A stretch of DNA of 52,069 nucleotides from Thermoplasmatota archaeon (GCA_023488885.1 JAMDDH010000056.1:1-52069), one strand, 5' to 3'. Counted from the first letter of the stretch, positions 17,383 through 25,602 are shown. Notes: a model not told the origin generated them from the letters alone. Numbers and translations are program-made.

Positions 17383-18756
17383 ATGAAGAATCGAATTCTA
17401 TATCCTTATCTTGGTTTTGTATTTCTCCTGTCAGTTGCTACAATTGCATTTTCGAAGAGATATGTGTACGATTCGTTTCAGGTATTTGTTGCAGCAGCCT
17501 TGATAACCCTTATTTTCAACCCGCTCTCCTGGGCCGTATATTATGTTGCCGGAAACAGGAGAGCTTATTTCAAAAGATCTGAAATGCTGATTGTGTACGA
17601 GACACTGGTGCTTTTCATTTCAGCACTTGGAGCCGGATTTACTTATGGTCGCCTGAACCTTGCGCTATTCTTTATGATTGGAAATCTAGCCGTACCTATC
17701 TCCTGGGCCGTGATTTATTTCTCCATAGACCGGGGCAGAACGAGTAAGGTCAATCCAGGAATGCAAAGAACTGCTGCCACAGCCCCACCTACCACAACAT
17801 CTGTCTTGGGTCAAGGGAAAAGCTTTTCCATCGAATCCAGGAACAGTGGAGCCCAGAATTCATATGGAGACTCACCCAGCTATGCTTCAGCAAAATCTCA
17901 AGCTTCACAGGTTGTCCAAAAACAGGCATCTGCAAACATTCCTGTACGTTCCCAGGGATACCGGGTGAACCAGGATTTTGGCAGCGATATTACGCTTGTC
18001 GGATATGTCGGCGGCGGAAAAACAACTTTTACTGCACTTTTTGTTTACGCGTGCCAGTTCATAAAAGGGATTCCAAACTTCAGGTACGTTATCGAATCGT
18101 CAAGCCCGCTATTGAGACAAGGCCTTCAGGACCTTCTTTCCGGAGAATGGCCTTCCCTGACTTTGCGTTCTGAATTCCGTACACAGACAAGAATTGTTTT
18201 GAGCAGGAAAAATGGCTTTAAGAACCGGAAGGTAAACCTTACTATAAATGACGTCAGCGGCGAAATATGGCGGGAGATTGCAGAACAGTCAGAAAACCCT
18301 GGTCCAAAACTTGCTCAGCTTATCAGGGAAAACCCCTCAGTACGTTCCCTGATTAAGGCAGAAAAGTATCTTGTTACAATAAACTGTTCAGATTTTGATC
18401 ACTGGACTTCTGAGCAGCTTTACATACTGGATCTATTTCGTTCCATCAGGGCAATAAACGGAGGCAGAAAAATGAAAAAAGGAATTGGAGTGGTCTTCAC
18501 TAAACTGGACCTTCTGCCGGCCGGACTTCAGGACAGAGATCCGGAGATCCTGATGAGAGACCACCTGCCCTTCGTATATTCCTATATTGATGCACATTTT
18601 GATTCCAGAATATTCAATTATTTCAAGGTCGGCCTGAGGGTTGACGAAATGAACAAACCGGACGTGAAGATCGAAGAAGGCAAGAAGAAACTCACCATTC
18701 TTGGTGGAGGAAAGATTGGATCTTTTCCGGAAATAGTCAGGTGGATGCTTGATTGA
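17383..18756 (+). CDS. Membrane-tethered P-loop GTPase
   Basis: This 457-residue protein has four predicted transmembrane helices (about 8-24, 31-55, 69-88, 92-115), a low-complexity Ser/Ala/Gln-rich linker (about 125-195), and a cytosolic GTPase domain. The GTPase motifs are G1 GYVGGGKT (207-214), G3 DVSG (290-293) and G4 TKLD (373-376). A G4 motif of the NKxD type supports GTP rather than ATP. It resembles GTPases encoded beside GAP1 proteins in predicted conflict systems (the DO-GTPase group), and indeed the next gene overlaps it by 4 bases (TTGA). The ATG at 17383 is chosen for its good Shine-Dalgarno sequence; the frame opens earlier at 17314. The motifs are clear; the family is probable. 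Confidence 0.75.
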   Translation: MKNRILYPYLGFVFLLSVATIAFSKRYVYDSFQVFVAAALITLIFNPLSWAVYYVAGNRRAYFKRSEMLIVYETLVLFISALGAGFTYGRLNLALFFMIGNLAVPISWAVIYFSIDRGRTSKVNPGMQRTAATAPPTTTSVLGQGKSFSIESRNSGAQNSYGDSPSYASAKSQASQVVQKQASANIPVRSQGYRVNQDFGSDITLVGYVGGGKTTFTALFVYACQFIKGIPNFRYVIESSSPLLRQGLQDLLSGEWPSLTLRSEFRTQTRIVLSRKNGFKNRKVNLTINDVSGEIWREIAEQSENPGPKLAQLIRENPSVRSLIKAEKYLVTINCSDFDHWTSEQLYILDLFRSIRAINGGRKMKKGIGVVFTKLDLLPAGLQDRDPEILMRDHLPFVYSYIDAHFDSRIFNYFKVGLRVDEMNKPDVKIEEGKKKLTILGGGKIGSFPEIVRWMLD

Positions 18757-20414
18757 AAGATACTGTTGAATGTAATCAGTTACTATATGGCTGGGCAGGA
18801 AGCCGAACCGGGAGAGGTTACCAGACGGTAGCAGTTTCCTCAGGGCTTCAGCAGGAAGATATTAAGTATATAGAGTCACACCCGCTGCCAGTTTCATTCA
18901 TCCCAGGTTCGTTTGACAGCTGTTTCAGAAAATACACGCTGCCGACAGGTAAAATTGCATTCTCTTTCATAAAGAATGCCGGCAAAGACGAATTCGGAAG
19001 AGAAGGCGCATACTATGCTCATTTTATAGTGGTAACTCAGGAAGACCTTTATTACGGCGGAGTAAGCGCTGCTGACCTGACCGGGAATTTTCTCGAGGAT
19101 CCTGATGAGGTAACATATATCCTCAGGAATTTTCAGTCAACACTGATTCAAATCCCAAAAATTGTTATTCCGGCAAGAACTCAAAGAATCAGAATTGATC
19201 CAAGGAAGTATTTTGCATCAGAGAACGACCTCGCATGGTTTATTTCCGCGCTGTCAACGACACGATTTCCTATCGTTGTGGAACTTCCGGAAAACGTGAC
19301 ATCACAGGAGGCATATCTGGATATATCCAGAATATTTGAGTACCTTCCGCATGAATATATGTCGCTGCCAATTACTTCATATTCCAGCAGTTTGAAGAAT
19401 GAAACTGCTCTATTCAGAATATTTCTGACAGACAAAGGATCTCAAGGAAGGGAATCAGTTTCCATTGACAGTTCAGTAATTTTCGAAAACGGATCGCTGA
19501 GGAAAAAGTTTAGCGATCATCTGAAAGAAGAATACCTGTTTGTGTCGAGGATGCTGTGGAATATGGATGAATCTTCCTTGAACTCTTTTCTGCAATACTT
19601 CAACAGCCTGCCAGATAACCTCGGAATGGACCTCAGGTTCAGGTACAGTCACGCAGAATACACCTTCTCTTTAAATCCCGGGATCGATTTCGCCATATAC
19701 CTTTTCAACGGTGCTCCCACAAGGGAAAAACGAAATTATTATGAAGGGAAAATTAAGGATCTCGCAGTCACACCAGAGGATTTTGAGAAGGTTGCAGCAA
19801 TCTATCTGAAACTCCTTGATGATGCCGAATCCAATGAGATTAATACTGTACTTGTCCAGTCTCTCAACATCCTGAAATATACGGAAATGGCAAAAAATCT
19901 CAGTGATTACCTTGAGAATTCACTGAAGATATATTCAAGGCTCGGGGACAGTTTTCCCTTCTTGGAAGTATTCAGGTTATTGTCCAACGAAGATGGAATG
20001 CCAGATTCAGCGCTTTCATCCTTCATACTTTCAAACAAGTCAGCGTGCAGGAAATACGTGGACGATTTTCTCGCAGACGGTAAATCATATCCTGGGTTTC
20101 TTCTCGTCGAAAAAGTCCTTGAAGGTTCACTTGGTAAAAAAGCAGTAGATGATTTTGTGTTCAAAGTTTATTTCAGGAGCCTCCAGAAATACAATCTGGA
20201 TGCAGGCATCGGTTTCCTTGAGAATTACATTGATTCAGGTTTTTTTGACAAAGACGTTGCAATTGATATCATGAAGGATCTATTCAAGAGAAACAGGAAA
20301 AATTCAGACCCGGAAATATCACAAAGTATAAACGATCTCTTTGACAAACTTACTGAGATGGGACTTTCACAAAAAGAGAAAGATAAATTCAGGAAGTTTC
20401 ACGGAGAAAATTAA
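18753..20414 (+). CDS. GAP1-N2-like GTPase-associated protein
   Basis: This 553-residue cytosolic protein begins with QLLYGWAGSRTGRGYQTVAVSS and continues with FGREGAYYAHFIVV near residue 90, a pattern I associate with the N-terminal domain type 2 of GTPase-associated protein 1 (GAP1-N2). The remainder is mixed alpha/beta and then helical, in the position of the GAP1 middle and C-terminal domains. The TTG start overlaps the GTPase stop codon, so the two are translationally coupled and probably bind each other. In bacteria, GAP1 partners are predicted to sense or transmit signals to the GTPase; no biochemical activity is established to my knowledge. Family call is by eye. Confidence 0.6.
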   Translation: MKDTVECNQLLYGWAGSRTGRGYQTVAVSSGLQQEDIKYIESHPLPVSFIPGSFDSCFRKYTLPTGKIAFSFIKNAGKDEFGREGAYYAHFIVVTQEDLYYGGVSAADLTGNFLEDPDEVTYILRNFQSTLIQIPKIVIPARTQRIRIDPRKYFASENDLAWFISALSTTRFPIVVELPENVTSQEAYLDISRIFEYLPHEYMSLPITSYSSSLKNETALFRIFLTDKGSQGRESVSIDSSVIFENGSLRKKFSDHLKEEYLFVSRMLWNMDESSLNSFLQYFNSLPDNLGMDLRFRYSHAEYTFSLNPGIDFAIYLFNGAPTREKRNYYEGKIKDLAVTPEDFEKVAAIYLKLLDDAESNEINTVLVQSLNILKYTEMAKNLSDYLENSLKIYSRLGDSFPFLEVFRLLSNEDGMPDSALSSFILSNKSACRKYVDDFLADGKSYPGFLLVEKVLEGSLGKKAVDDFVFKVYFRSLQKYNLDAGIGFLENYIDSGFFDKDVAIDIMKDLFKRNRKNSDPEISQSINDLFDKLTEMGLSQKEKDKFRKFHGEN

Positions 20415-20453
20415 AATTTGTTTATTCGTCTATAAACATGTAGTTACCATAAT

Positions 20454-20473
20454 GGAGAAAACTATTAATATAC
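20454..20473 (+). promoter_or_regulatory. Promoter of the small membrane protein gene
   Basis: GGAGAAAACTATTAATATAC combines a purine-rich BRE-like block and a TATA element about 35 bases before the ATG at 20504. It closely matches the element before the coiled-coil operon (15777-15794, minus strand), including the preceding CCATAA block, which hints at shared control. Confidence 0.45.
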
Positions 20474-20503
20474 GAATCAGATGTATATCTAAATAGGGAA
20501 AAT

Positions 20504-20803
20504 ATGGATATACAGAATCTATTCGGTTCGAATTATCAATTTGTGCTCCTTCTTCTTACTCTGTCATCTGGATTATTTATTGGCCTGGCACTTAAGAAAG
20601 GACTGATGTCAGTAGTTCTCGGAGTAGTTGGTTATTTAATTGCATCGTACATAGCACTTCCATTGATTCCAACCATTTCTGTGTCATCATTTGCTGCACT
20701 CGGAAGGTCATATGCAGGCTTGATACAGTTTAATTCCCCGATTCTTTCGTTTTCGTTAGTGGTTTTTGCAATAGGTCTTGGTCTGGGGATATGGAGAGGA
20801 TAA
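20504..20803 (+). CDS. Small three-helix membrane protein
   Basis: This 99-residue protein is strongly hydrophobic, with three predicted transmembrane helices at about residues 11-30, 33-55 and 76-97. I recognise no family. It has its own promoter rather than being fused to the GAP1 gene 90 bases upstream. Its place between the GAP1 gene and the AAA ATPase suggests a membrane component of the same machinery. Confidence 0.65.
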   Translation: MDIQNLFGSNYQFVLLLLTLSSGLFIGLALKKGLMSVVLGVVGYLIASYIALPLIPTISVSSFAALGRSYAGLIQFNSPILSFSLVVFAIGLGLGIWRG

Positions 20804-20864
20804 TGAAGTCTATATCCTTAGGCTTGTGACCTGAAATAAACAAGACCTCATCTTGAAGGAGTTT

Positions 20865-22007
20865 TCAGAAAACACCGGCATTTTTCAAAAACTTATCGTA
20901 TTTCTGCATAACCTGTTCATCGACAGATTTCCTCGTCTGCCCAACAACAGCTTCTATCTGCTGTTGGTCGATCTCCTTTGCTGAGCCGTTCTCAATGGCA
21001 TTCCTGAATGCCTGCTCCGCGACTTTCCTGCACATGTAATCAATATCTGCGCCAGTGTAACCCTGTGTCATTTCAGCCAGATGCAGATAGTCGATTCCCG
21101 GAGATATTTTTCTTCCCTTTAGGGAAAGCTCGAACATCTTCTTTCTGGCGTTCAGGTCCGGCGGGCCTATGAATATATTTTCATCAAAGCGGCCTGGTCT
21201 CATCAGCGCCTCATCTATGTCCCACGGATTGTTTGTTGCTCCTATGATCAGAACCATGTTCTTGCGATCCCTGTTAAATCCATCCATCTCCGCCAGGAGT
21301 TGTGGAACCGCCCTCTTCATGACAGACGAATCTGTCCGGCTACGTTTTGGAGCAAGTGCATCAATTTCATCAAAAAATATCACGGTTGGAGCAGTTTCTC
21401 GTGCCAGGCGGAAGAGTTGTTCAATCTTCTTCTCGAAGGATCCGAACCATTTGCTGAGCAGAGTCGAGGGGTTAATATAGACAAATTTTGCATTCACTTC
21501 GTGAGAAATGGCGCGAGCTACGAAAGTTTTCCCTGTTCCCGGGGGGCCGTAGAGTAGTAACCCTCCTCCCGGAGAAATCTTATATTCTTTCGCGAGAGAT
21601 GCATTTCTGGCTGGATATATAACCTTGTTGAAAATTTCCTCCTTTACCTTCTCAAGTCCAGCAACATCATTGAAAGTAACGTCCGGAACGTTAGCGACGC
21701 TTACTCCGAGTTCCTCGTAAGATCTCGCATAATCCTCGCTTTCCCCCGGTTTTACGGATTCTCTGGCAGTTTGATTTGCAGCATCATTCTTTGCTCGCTT
21801 CCCCATGTTAATAAGTTTCTCAGCATTCTCTACTCTGACCTTCTTAAGTTCTCCTTCGCTCTGGGCAGCGGCATCGAGAAGATTCTTTGCAGCTTCGTAA
21901 TATTCCGTAGAGGCTGCTTCATTGTTACCGGAACTGATATTTTCCTCTGCTTTCCTCAGATGATAATACGTATTTTCAAGCAAGTCTCTGACATTCATTC
22001 CGTTCAA
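20865..22007 (-). CDS. Vps4-like AAA ATPase with N-terminal MIT-like domain
   Basis: This 380-residue protein has a three-helix N-terminus (about residues 5-75) with the MIT pattern (AEENISSGNNEAASTEYYEA), a linker, and a single AAA module. Motifs are Walker A GPPGTGKT (154-161), the aromatic pore loop SKWFG (185-189), Walker B VIFFDE (209-214), sensor 1 GATNN and arginine fingers in MRPGRFD (about 270-273). A single AAA domain after MIT is the Vps4/CdvC plan, in which the MIT domain binds ESCRT-III tails and the ring extracts subunits. The C-terminus has a helix like Vps4. The start is the TTG at 22007, 26 bases from a TATA element, or the ATG at 21998. It is convergent with the small membrane protein gene. 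Confidence 0.85.
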   Translation of the reverse strand: MNGMNVRDLLENTYYHLRKAEENISSGNNEAASTEYYEAAKNLLDAAAQSEGELKKVRVENAEKLINMGKRAKNDAANQTARESVKPGESEDYARSYEELGVSVANVPDVTFNDVAGLEKVKEEIFNKVIYPARNASLAKEYKISPGGGLLLYGPPGTGKTFVARAISHEVNAKFVYINPSTLLSKWFGSFEKKIEQLFRLARETAPTVIFFDEIDALAPKRSRTDSSVMKRAVPQLLAEMDGFNRDRKNMVLIIGATNNPWDIDEALMRPGRFDENIFIGPPDLNARKKMFELSLKGRKISPGIDYLHLAEMTQGYTGADIDYMCRKVAEQAFRNAIENGSAKEIDQQQIEAVVGQTRKSVDEQVMQKYDKFLKNAGVF

Positions 22008-22025
22008 ATAGGTAAAACATTCAGT

Positions 22026-22045
22026 CAGTATAAATTAGTTTCCTG
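22026..22045 (-). promoter_or_regulatory. Promoter of the MIT-AAA ATPase gene
   Basis: On the minus strand this reads TCAGGAAACTAATTTATACT. The TATA centre is about 26 bases before the TTG at 22007, which fits a leaderless transcript. It shares GAAACTA-T/A-TTTATAC with the promoter of the coiled-coil operon at 15777-15794. Confidence 0.45.
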
Positions 22046-22166
22046 ATCAGAAATTGTGACGCGAATCCGCTATCTATCCTTGATTTTAAGTAGCTTTCCA
22101 GTTCAAAATTCATAACTTCGCCATATAGGTTAAATTTTTATAATTATTCGTGAATAGCCTAAATGC

Positions 22167-23738
22167 ATGACAGGAGAACCAAATCGTGATCCGTCTGACA
22201 CAAAGGAATTCTTGCGTATTTCATCTCACAGCGTCAGGAAATTGAGATCTGAAAAGGGAGTATCAAAGTACTCCAGAATTAAACTGAAAAAATTGCAGTT
22301 AAAAATCAGGGATTTGAAAAGCTCAACTCTCAAATCACAGGACAAGCAGGATCTGATGTTTGAAATAAGCAACGAAATTCTCTCTTCGGAAAATTCAGGA
22401 GATTTAATTGAGTCAGAATACGTAAATTACTTATCCGGTGTTGTTTCTGGCTACAAGGAACGGTTTGCAACGTCTTTTCCTCCCGAAGATGCAAATATGC
22501 TTATCCTCAGTGAATACCGAAGCACTTTTGACATAATTAAGAAACTTGGTTCCGGTGAATCATGCCAGAGGTGGAAAGTATACAATAAAGGGAGCAAACA
22601 GGAATCCCTTCTTACTATCTATAACTTGGACGAAGGATTTTTTCCGGAACGTTTCTACGGAAGTTCCGCAGCGTGGAGGACGCTTGACCACAAGAATATC
22701 CTGCGCCTTCGAGAGGCATACGCACACAAGAAAAGCTACGGAATTGAAACGGAATTTGTAGAACAGGACGCCCTTTCGGTGTCAGGCACAGGCAGCCCGT
22801 TGAAACTGGAGGAAGCTCTCTTTGCAGCCTATCAGATTGCTGAAGGTCTCGAGTATGCCCATGGAAAAAATATCCACCATCTGGTTTTGTCTCCAGAGAA
22901 TATCTATGTTGCAAATACGGGAACCCTTAAGATAGCGGGCTGGAATCAGGCTGCAATGCTCAGGATTGGAGAATCCATGCAAATTAATTCAAAGAAAAGC
23001 ATGCTTAGATATGCTGCACCAGAAGTTATCAATCCCGGCATAGGGAAACCTTCTCAATTTTCGGACATATTTAGTCTTTCACTTCTTACGATGAATTTGC
23101 TGCTTGGTGGAACCCTTGAAACTTTACCGGAACCGCAGGAAAACACACTCCATAACGAATCACACGCAAAGCTTGTAAGTGCACTGGAGAAGCTGGAACG
23201 ACTTGATCAGGATATTCGGGGACTTCTCAAGCGTGGAATATCTCCTATTCCTGGAGAAAGAGGCAACGCTTCCCAATTCAAAGAAGCAATCGGAAAACAT
23301 CTGAGATTTACCGTGAAAGGGGAAGATAAAGGAGCAAATCTTGATGCTACGGAGTATAGGCACTCCATGGCATCGAAAAACTCCCCTCCAGATCCTGAGG
23401 AAACAGAGACTCAGAAAGAAAAAGTAACGCGGATTGAGATTAGCCTCGTAGGGGCACCGCCAGTCTCTTCTGCTGGCACGAGAAATCCGAATAGGGAAGA
23501 AGACTCCCTGAGATCAGTTGCGGCAGAACTGGAGGGCTTGATTGAAAAGGAAAGGTATGACGCAATCCTCCAAACCTTGAAGAACAGGGAAAGTACTATT
23601 CTTAGTGTATACCCGAATCTGAAGGATTCTATCGACGTAATGAAGTCAAACCTTTCTGCAGTTGTTAAATTCCCTATGGTTCCAAGAAATGAAGTGAATA
23701 CAAGGATACATGACCTGATTACTACGCTAGAAGGTTGA
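22167..23738 (+). CDS. Protein kinase-fold protein, predicted pseudokinase
   Basis: This 523-residue protein has a charged helical N-terminus (1-110), a eukaryotic-type protein kinase fold (about 115-390), and a disordered linker followed by a C-terminal helical region. The fold is marked by the glycine-loop remnant GSGESC (128-133), LDHKNILRL, SPEN (242-245), AAPE (283-286) and FSDIFSLSLL. The catalytic residues are lost: the beta-3 lysine position reads LLTIYN, the HRD aspartate is Val240 (HLVLSPEN), the catalytic-loop Lys is Ser242, and DFG reads GWN (258-260). It should therefore be a scaffold or sensor rather than an enzyme. TTTTTATAATT about 28 bases upstream supports a leaderless start at 22164-22167. 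It is divergent from the AAA gene and likely part of the same system. Confidence 0.82.
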   Translation: MTGEPNRDPSDTKEFLRISSHSVRKLRSEKGVSKYSRIKLKKLQLKIRDLKSSTLKSQDKQDLMFEISNEILSSENSGDLIESEYVNYLSGVVSGYKERFATSFPPEDANMLILSEYRSTFDIIKKLGSGESCQRWKVYNKGSKQESLLTIYNLDEGFFPERFYGSSAAWRTLDHKNILRLREAYAHKKSYGIETEFVEQDALSVSGTGSPLKLEEALFAAYQIAEGLEYAHGKNIHHLVLSPENIYVANTGTLKIAGWNQAAMLRIGESMQINSKKSMLRYAAPEVINPGIGKPSQFSDIFSLSLLTMNLLLGGTLETLPEPQENTLHNESHAKLVSALEKLERLDQDIRGLLKRGISPIPGERGNASQFKEAIGKHLRFTVKGEDKGANLDATEYRHSMASKNSPPDPEETETQKEKVTRIEISLVGAPPVSSAGTRNPNREEDSLRSVAAELEGLIEKERYDAILQTLKNRESTILSVYPNLKDSIDVMKSNLSAVVKFPMVPRNEVNTRIHDLITTLEG

Positions 23739-23782
23739 CAGCTTTACATTTATATGTGGGTACCCCGGATTGTTCGCAAGAG

Positions 23783-24140
23783 ATGTCCAAGATTCTGGAG
23801 AAGGAGAAAATTATCTGTGATAAGGGGGAAGCTGCACTACCAGGGGGTAGGTGGTGAGTTAAAAACTTTAAGCTTAGGCTTAAGAACTTGTTGCTGTTTG
23901 GTTGACGCCACCATAAAAAATCCTTACCCACCAACCTCGCTTCCAAAGAAGGAATACAAGGAAGCAGCTTTGAATAATTTGAAAGAACTCAATTTACCGA
24001 AACTCAGTCTTGCGGCTCCTTGGCATGGATACGAACTTGAGCATTGGCCGGAAGAATTTGCTAAAGACGCAATGAAAATTGTTAACGGAAATCATTACGA
24101 TGCTGCAGAGAGCCTTTCTAAACTTAGGGAGAAGGTATAA
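23783..24140 (+). pseudogene. Small gene with apparent single-base frameshift, function unknown
   Basis: The ATG at 23783 lies about 33 bases after TTTATATG, a leaderless arrangement, and opens a frame MSKILEKEKIICDKGEAALP that stops at a TGA near 23857. The neighbouring frame then continues to 24140 with plausible protein (from GGELKTLSLGL to SLSKLREKV). One extra G in either run of five Gs (23824-23828 or 23843-23847) would account for the break; removing it gives one protein of about 118 residues. It has no recognisable domain. It could be a sequencing or assembly error, a real mutation, or a programmed shift. The alternative start at 23754 gives an unusual Arg-rich N-terminus and is less likely. 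Confidence 0.55.
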
Positions 24141-24172
24141 GCATCTCCAGTCATTCTTAATCTAGGTGAAAT

Positions 24173-24661
24173 ATGTCACATGATCTCGGAATGAAAATAC
24201 CTGGAAAAATTATGAAGGTTCTGGGAGAAAAAAATTCTAACCGGGAGAACTCTGTTATTTTTCTTCTAAGTCAGAATGATTCCGGCTATCCGCATGTAGC
24301 TCTTCTATCTCCTTTTCAGGTCCTTTGCCTGAATCAAACTCGCCTGCTTGTCATGATCAATTCATTTTCCGGAACCACCCAGAACATTAGCATGAATGGA
24401 AAAGGTACGCTAATAATCCAGTGTCTACCAAGTGTTGAATATGTCAAATGCAGGTTCGAAAGATACGTTGCAGCCAACTCACACATCGACATAGAATCAG
24501 AATCACTTTTCCTGGCAGAGACAGTATCCGTTCTGGAGGATTTTTCCGAGAAGGCTCCTCTCATATCAGAATTACTCTTCAATGCAGAAAGCGTCGAAGA
24601 AAAGTATTCTGGAAATTTTTTAAGAATGCTGAGGCTTGCCAGAGAAGATAAATTATTTTAG
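24173..24661 (+). CDS. Pyridoxamine 5'-phosphate oxidase-like FMN split-barrel protein
   Basis: This 162-residue protein looks like the small FMN-binding split barrel of the PNPOx-like superfamily. The core pattern is SVIFLLSQNDSGYPHVALLSP followed by LVMINSFSGTTQNISMNGKG, where the second strand pair usually contacts flavin phosphate. Such proteins may be flavin reductases or may use F420 or heme. TAGGTGAAAT before the ATG serves as ribosome site, and it follows the frameshifted gene by 32 bases, so the two may be co-transcribed. It is convergent with UbiX, an FMN-using enzyme, just 4 bases away. The fold call is moderate and the substrate is unknown. Confidence 0.6.
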   Translation: MSHDLGMKIPGKIMKVLGEKNSNRENSVIFLLSQNDSGYPHVALLSPFQVLCLNQTRLLVMINSFSGTTQNISMNGKGTLIIQCLPSVEYVKCRFERYVAANSHIDIESESLFLAETVSVLEDFSEKAPLISELLFNAESVEEKYSGNFLRMLRLAREDKLF

Positions 24662-24665
24662 GATT

Positions 24666-25244
24666 CTAATCAGTCAGTTTCTCTTTTCCCCACTCTCTCA
24701 GCAGATCAGTTTTCACGCCGACCATGTTAAGAACCCTGCCTACGGTAAGGTCAGCCAATTCCACCATATTCTTTGGCTCGAAATACAGCGGAGGAAGAGG
24801 CGGCATTATGATTCCGCCCGCTTCGGTAACCTGTACCATGTTCCTGAGTTGGATGAGATTTAATGGAGTCTCCCGTGTAAGGAGGATGAGTGGTCTTCTC
24901 TCTTTCAGGGCCACCATTGCTGCTCTAGTCACAAGGTTTTGCTCAAAACCTGTGGCAATGCTTGATAGTGTTTTCATTGAGCATGGTGCAACTATCATGC
25001 TATCTGTAATGAAGGACCCACTTGCTATCGGTGCCTCAAAATCATACTCGCTATATGCGTAAGTTGCCATCTTCTCAACTTCTTCGCGTTCTTTATGCAA
25101 CTCAAGCCTGATTGTTGCCTCTGCTGCACTACTTATTACTGCGTGAGTTTCAAGGTTCTCGATCTTTGAACATGCCTGGAGTAGCCTTGTTCCATAGATT
25201 GCACCGGTTGATCCAGTTATGCAAACCACGATTCTTCTCTTCAT
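24666..25244 (-). CDS. ubiX: UbiX-family flavin prenyltransferase
   Basis: This 192-residue flavoprotein matches UbiX/Pad1 closely in length. The N-terminal ITGSTGAIYGTRLL binds flavin phosphate, SSAAE and APCSMKTLSSIATG form the active site, and RETPLNLIQLRNM is the conserved prenyl-phosphate site. UbiX attaches dimethylallyl to FMN to make the prenyl-FMN cofactor used by UbiD-type decarboxylases. No UbiD partner lies in this window. Confidence 0.95.
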   Translation of the reverse strand: MKRRIVVCITGSTGAIYGTRLLQACSKIENLETHAVISSAAEATIRLELHKEREEVEKMATYAYSEYDFEAPIASGSFITDSMIVAPCSMKTLSSIATGFEQNLVTRAAMVALKERRPLILLTRETPLNLIQLRNMVQVTEAGGIIMPPLPPLYFEPKNMVELADLTVGRVLNMVGVKTDLLREWGKEKLTD

Positions 25245-25411
25245 GAATCCACGTAATTCCTGTTTACAGTCATTTAACGGTATTCTCCTTTTAATGATTG
25301 TTATGTTTCAAGTCTGTAATCACTCAAATTGGAATTAAAAGAACCGTGTGGTTGAAGGCATCACGAATATCCCTTAAACATCGGCGAGAGGCTTGATCAG
25401 TGAGCCAGTGG

Positions 25412-25458
25412 CGCCCATGAACCTAAGATGGAAGGCCAGAAAATGGAACTCATGGGCG
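25412..25458 (+). repeat. Inverted repeat, 9-bp perfect arms
   Basis: CGCCCATGA at 25412-25420 and TCATGGGCG at 25450-25458 are exactly complementary and enclose a 29-base loop. It starts a cluster of smaller hairpins reaching about 25560. A noncoding RNA or mobile-element terminus is possible; no known RNA family was recognised. Confidence 0.4.
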
Positions 25459-25602
25459 TTATTTTCGATTATTTATTTGCCTGCCCTTGCCAGGAGGTAC
25501 AGATTGCCCGGCAAGAGAGGGTAAGTTTCCGGATCCCCCGACATGCGGGATATCCCATGCAAGATTGTCAGATCCAACAGCGGATGACTTGCCCACCAGG
25601 TT

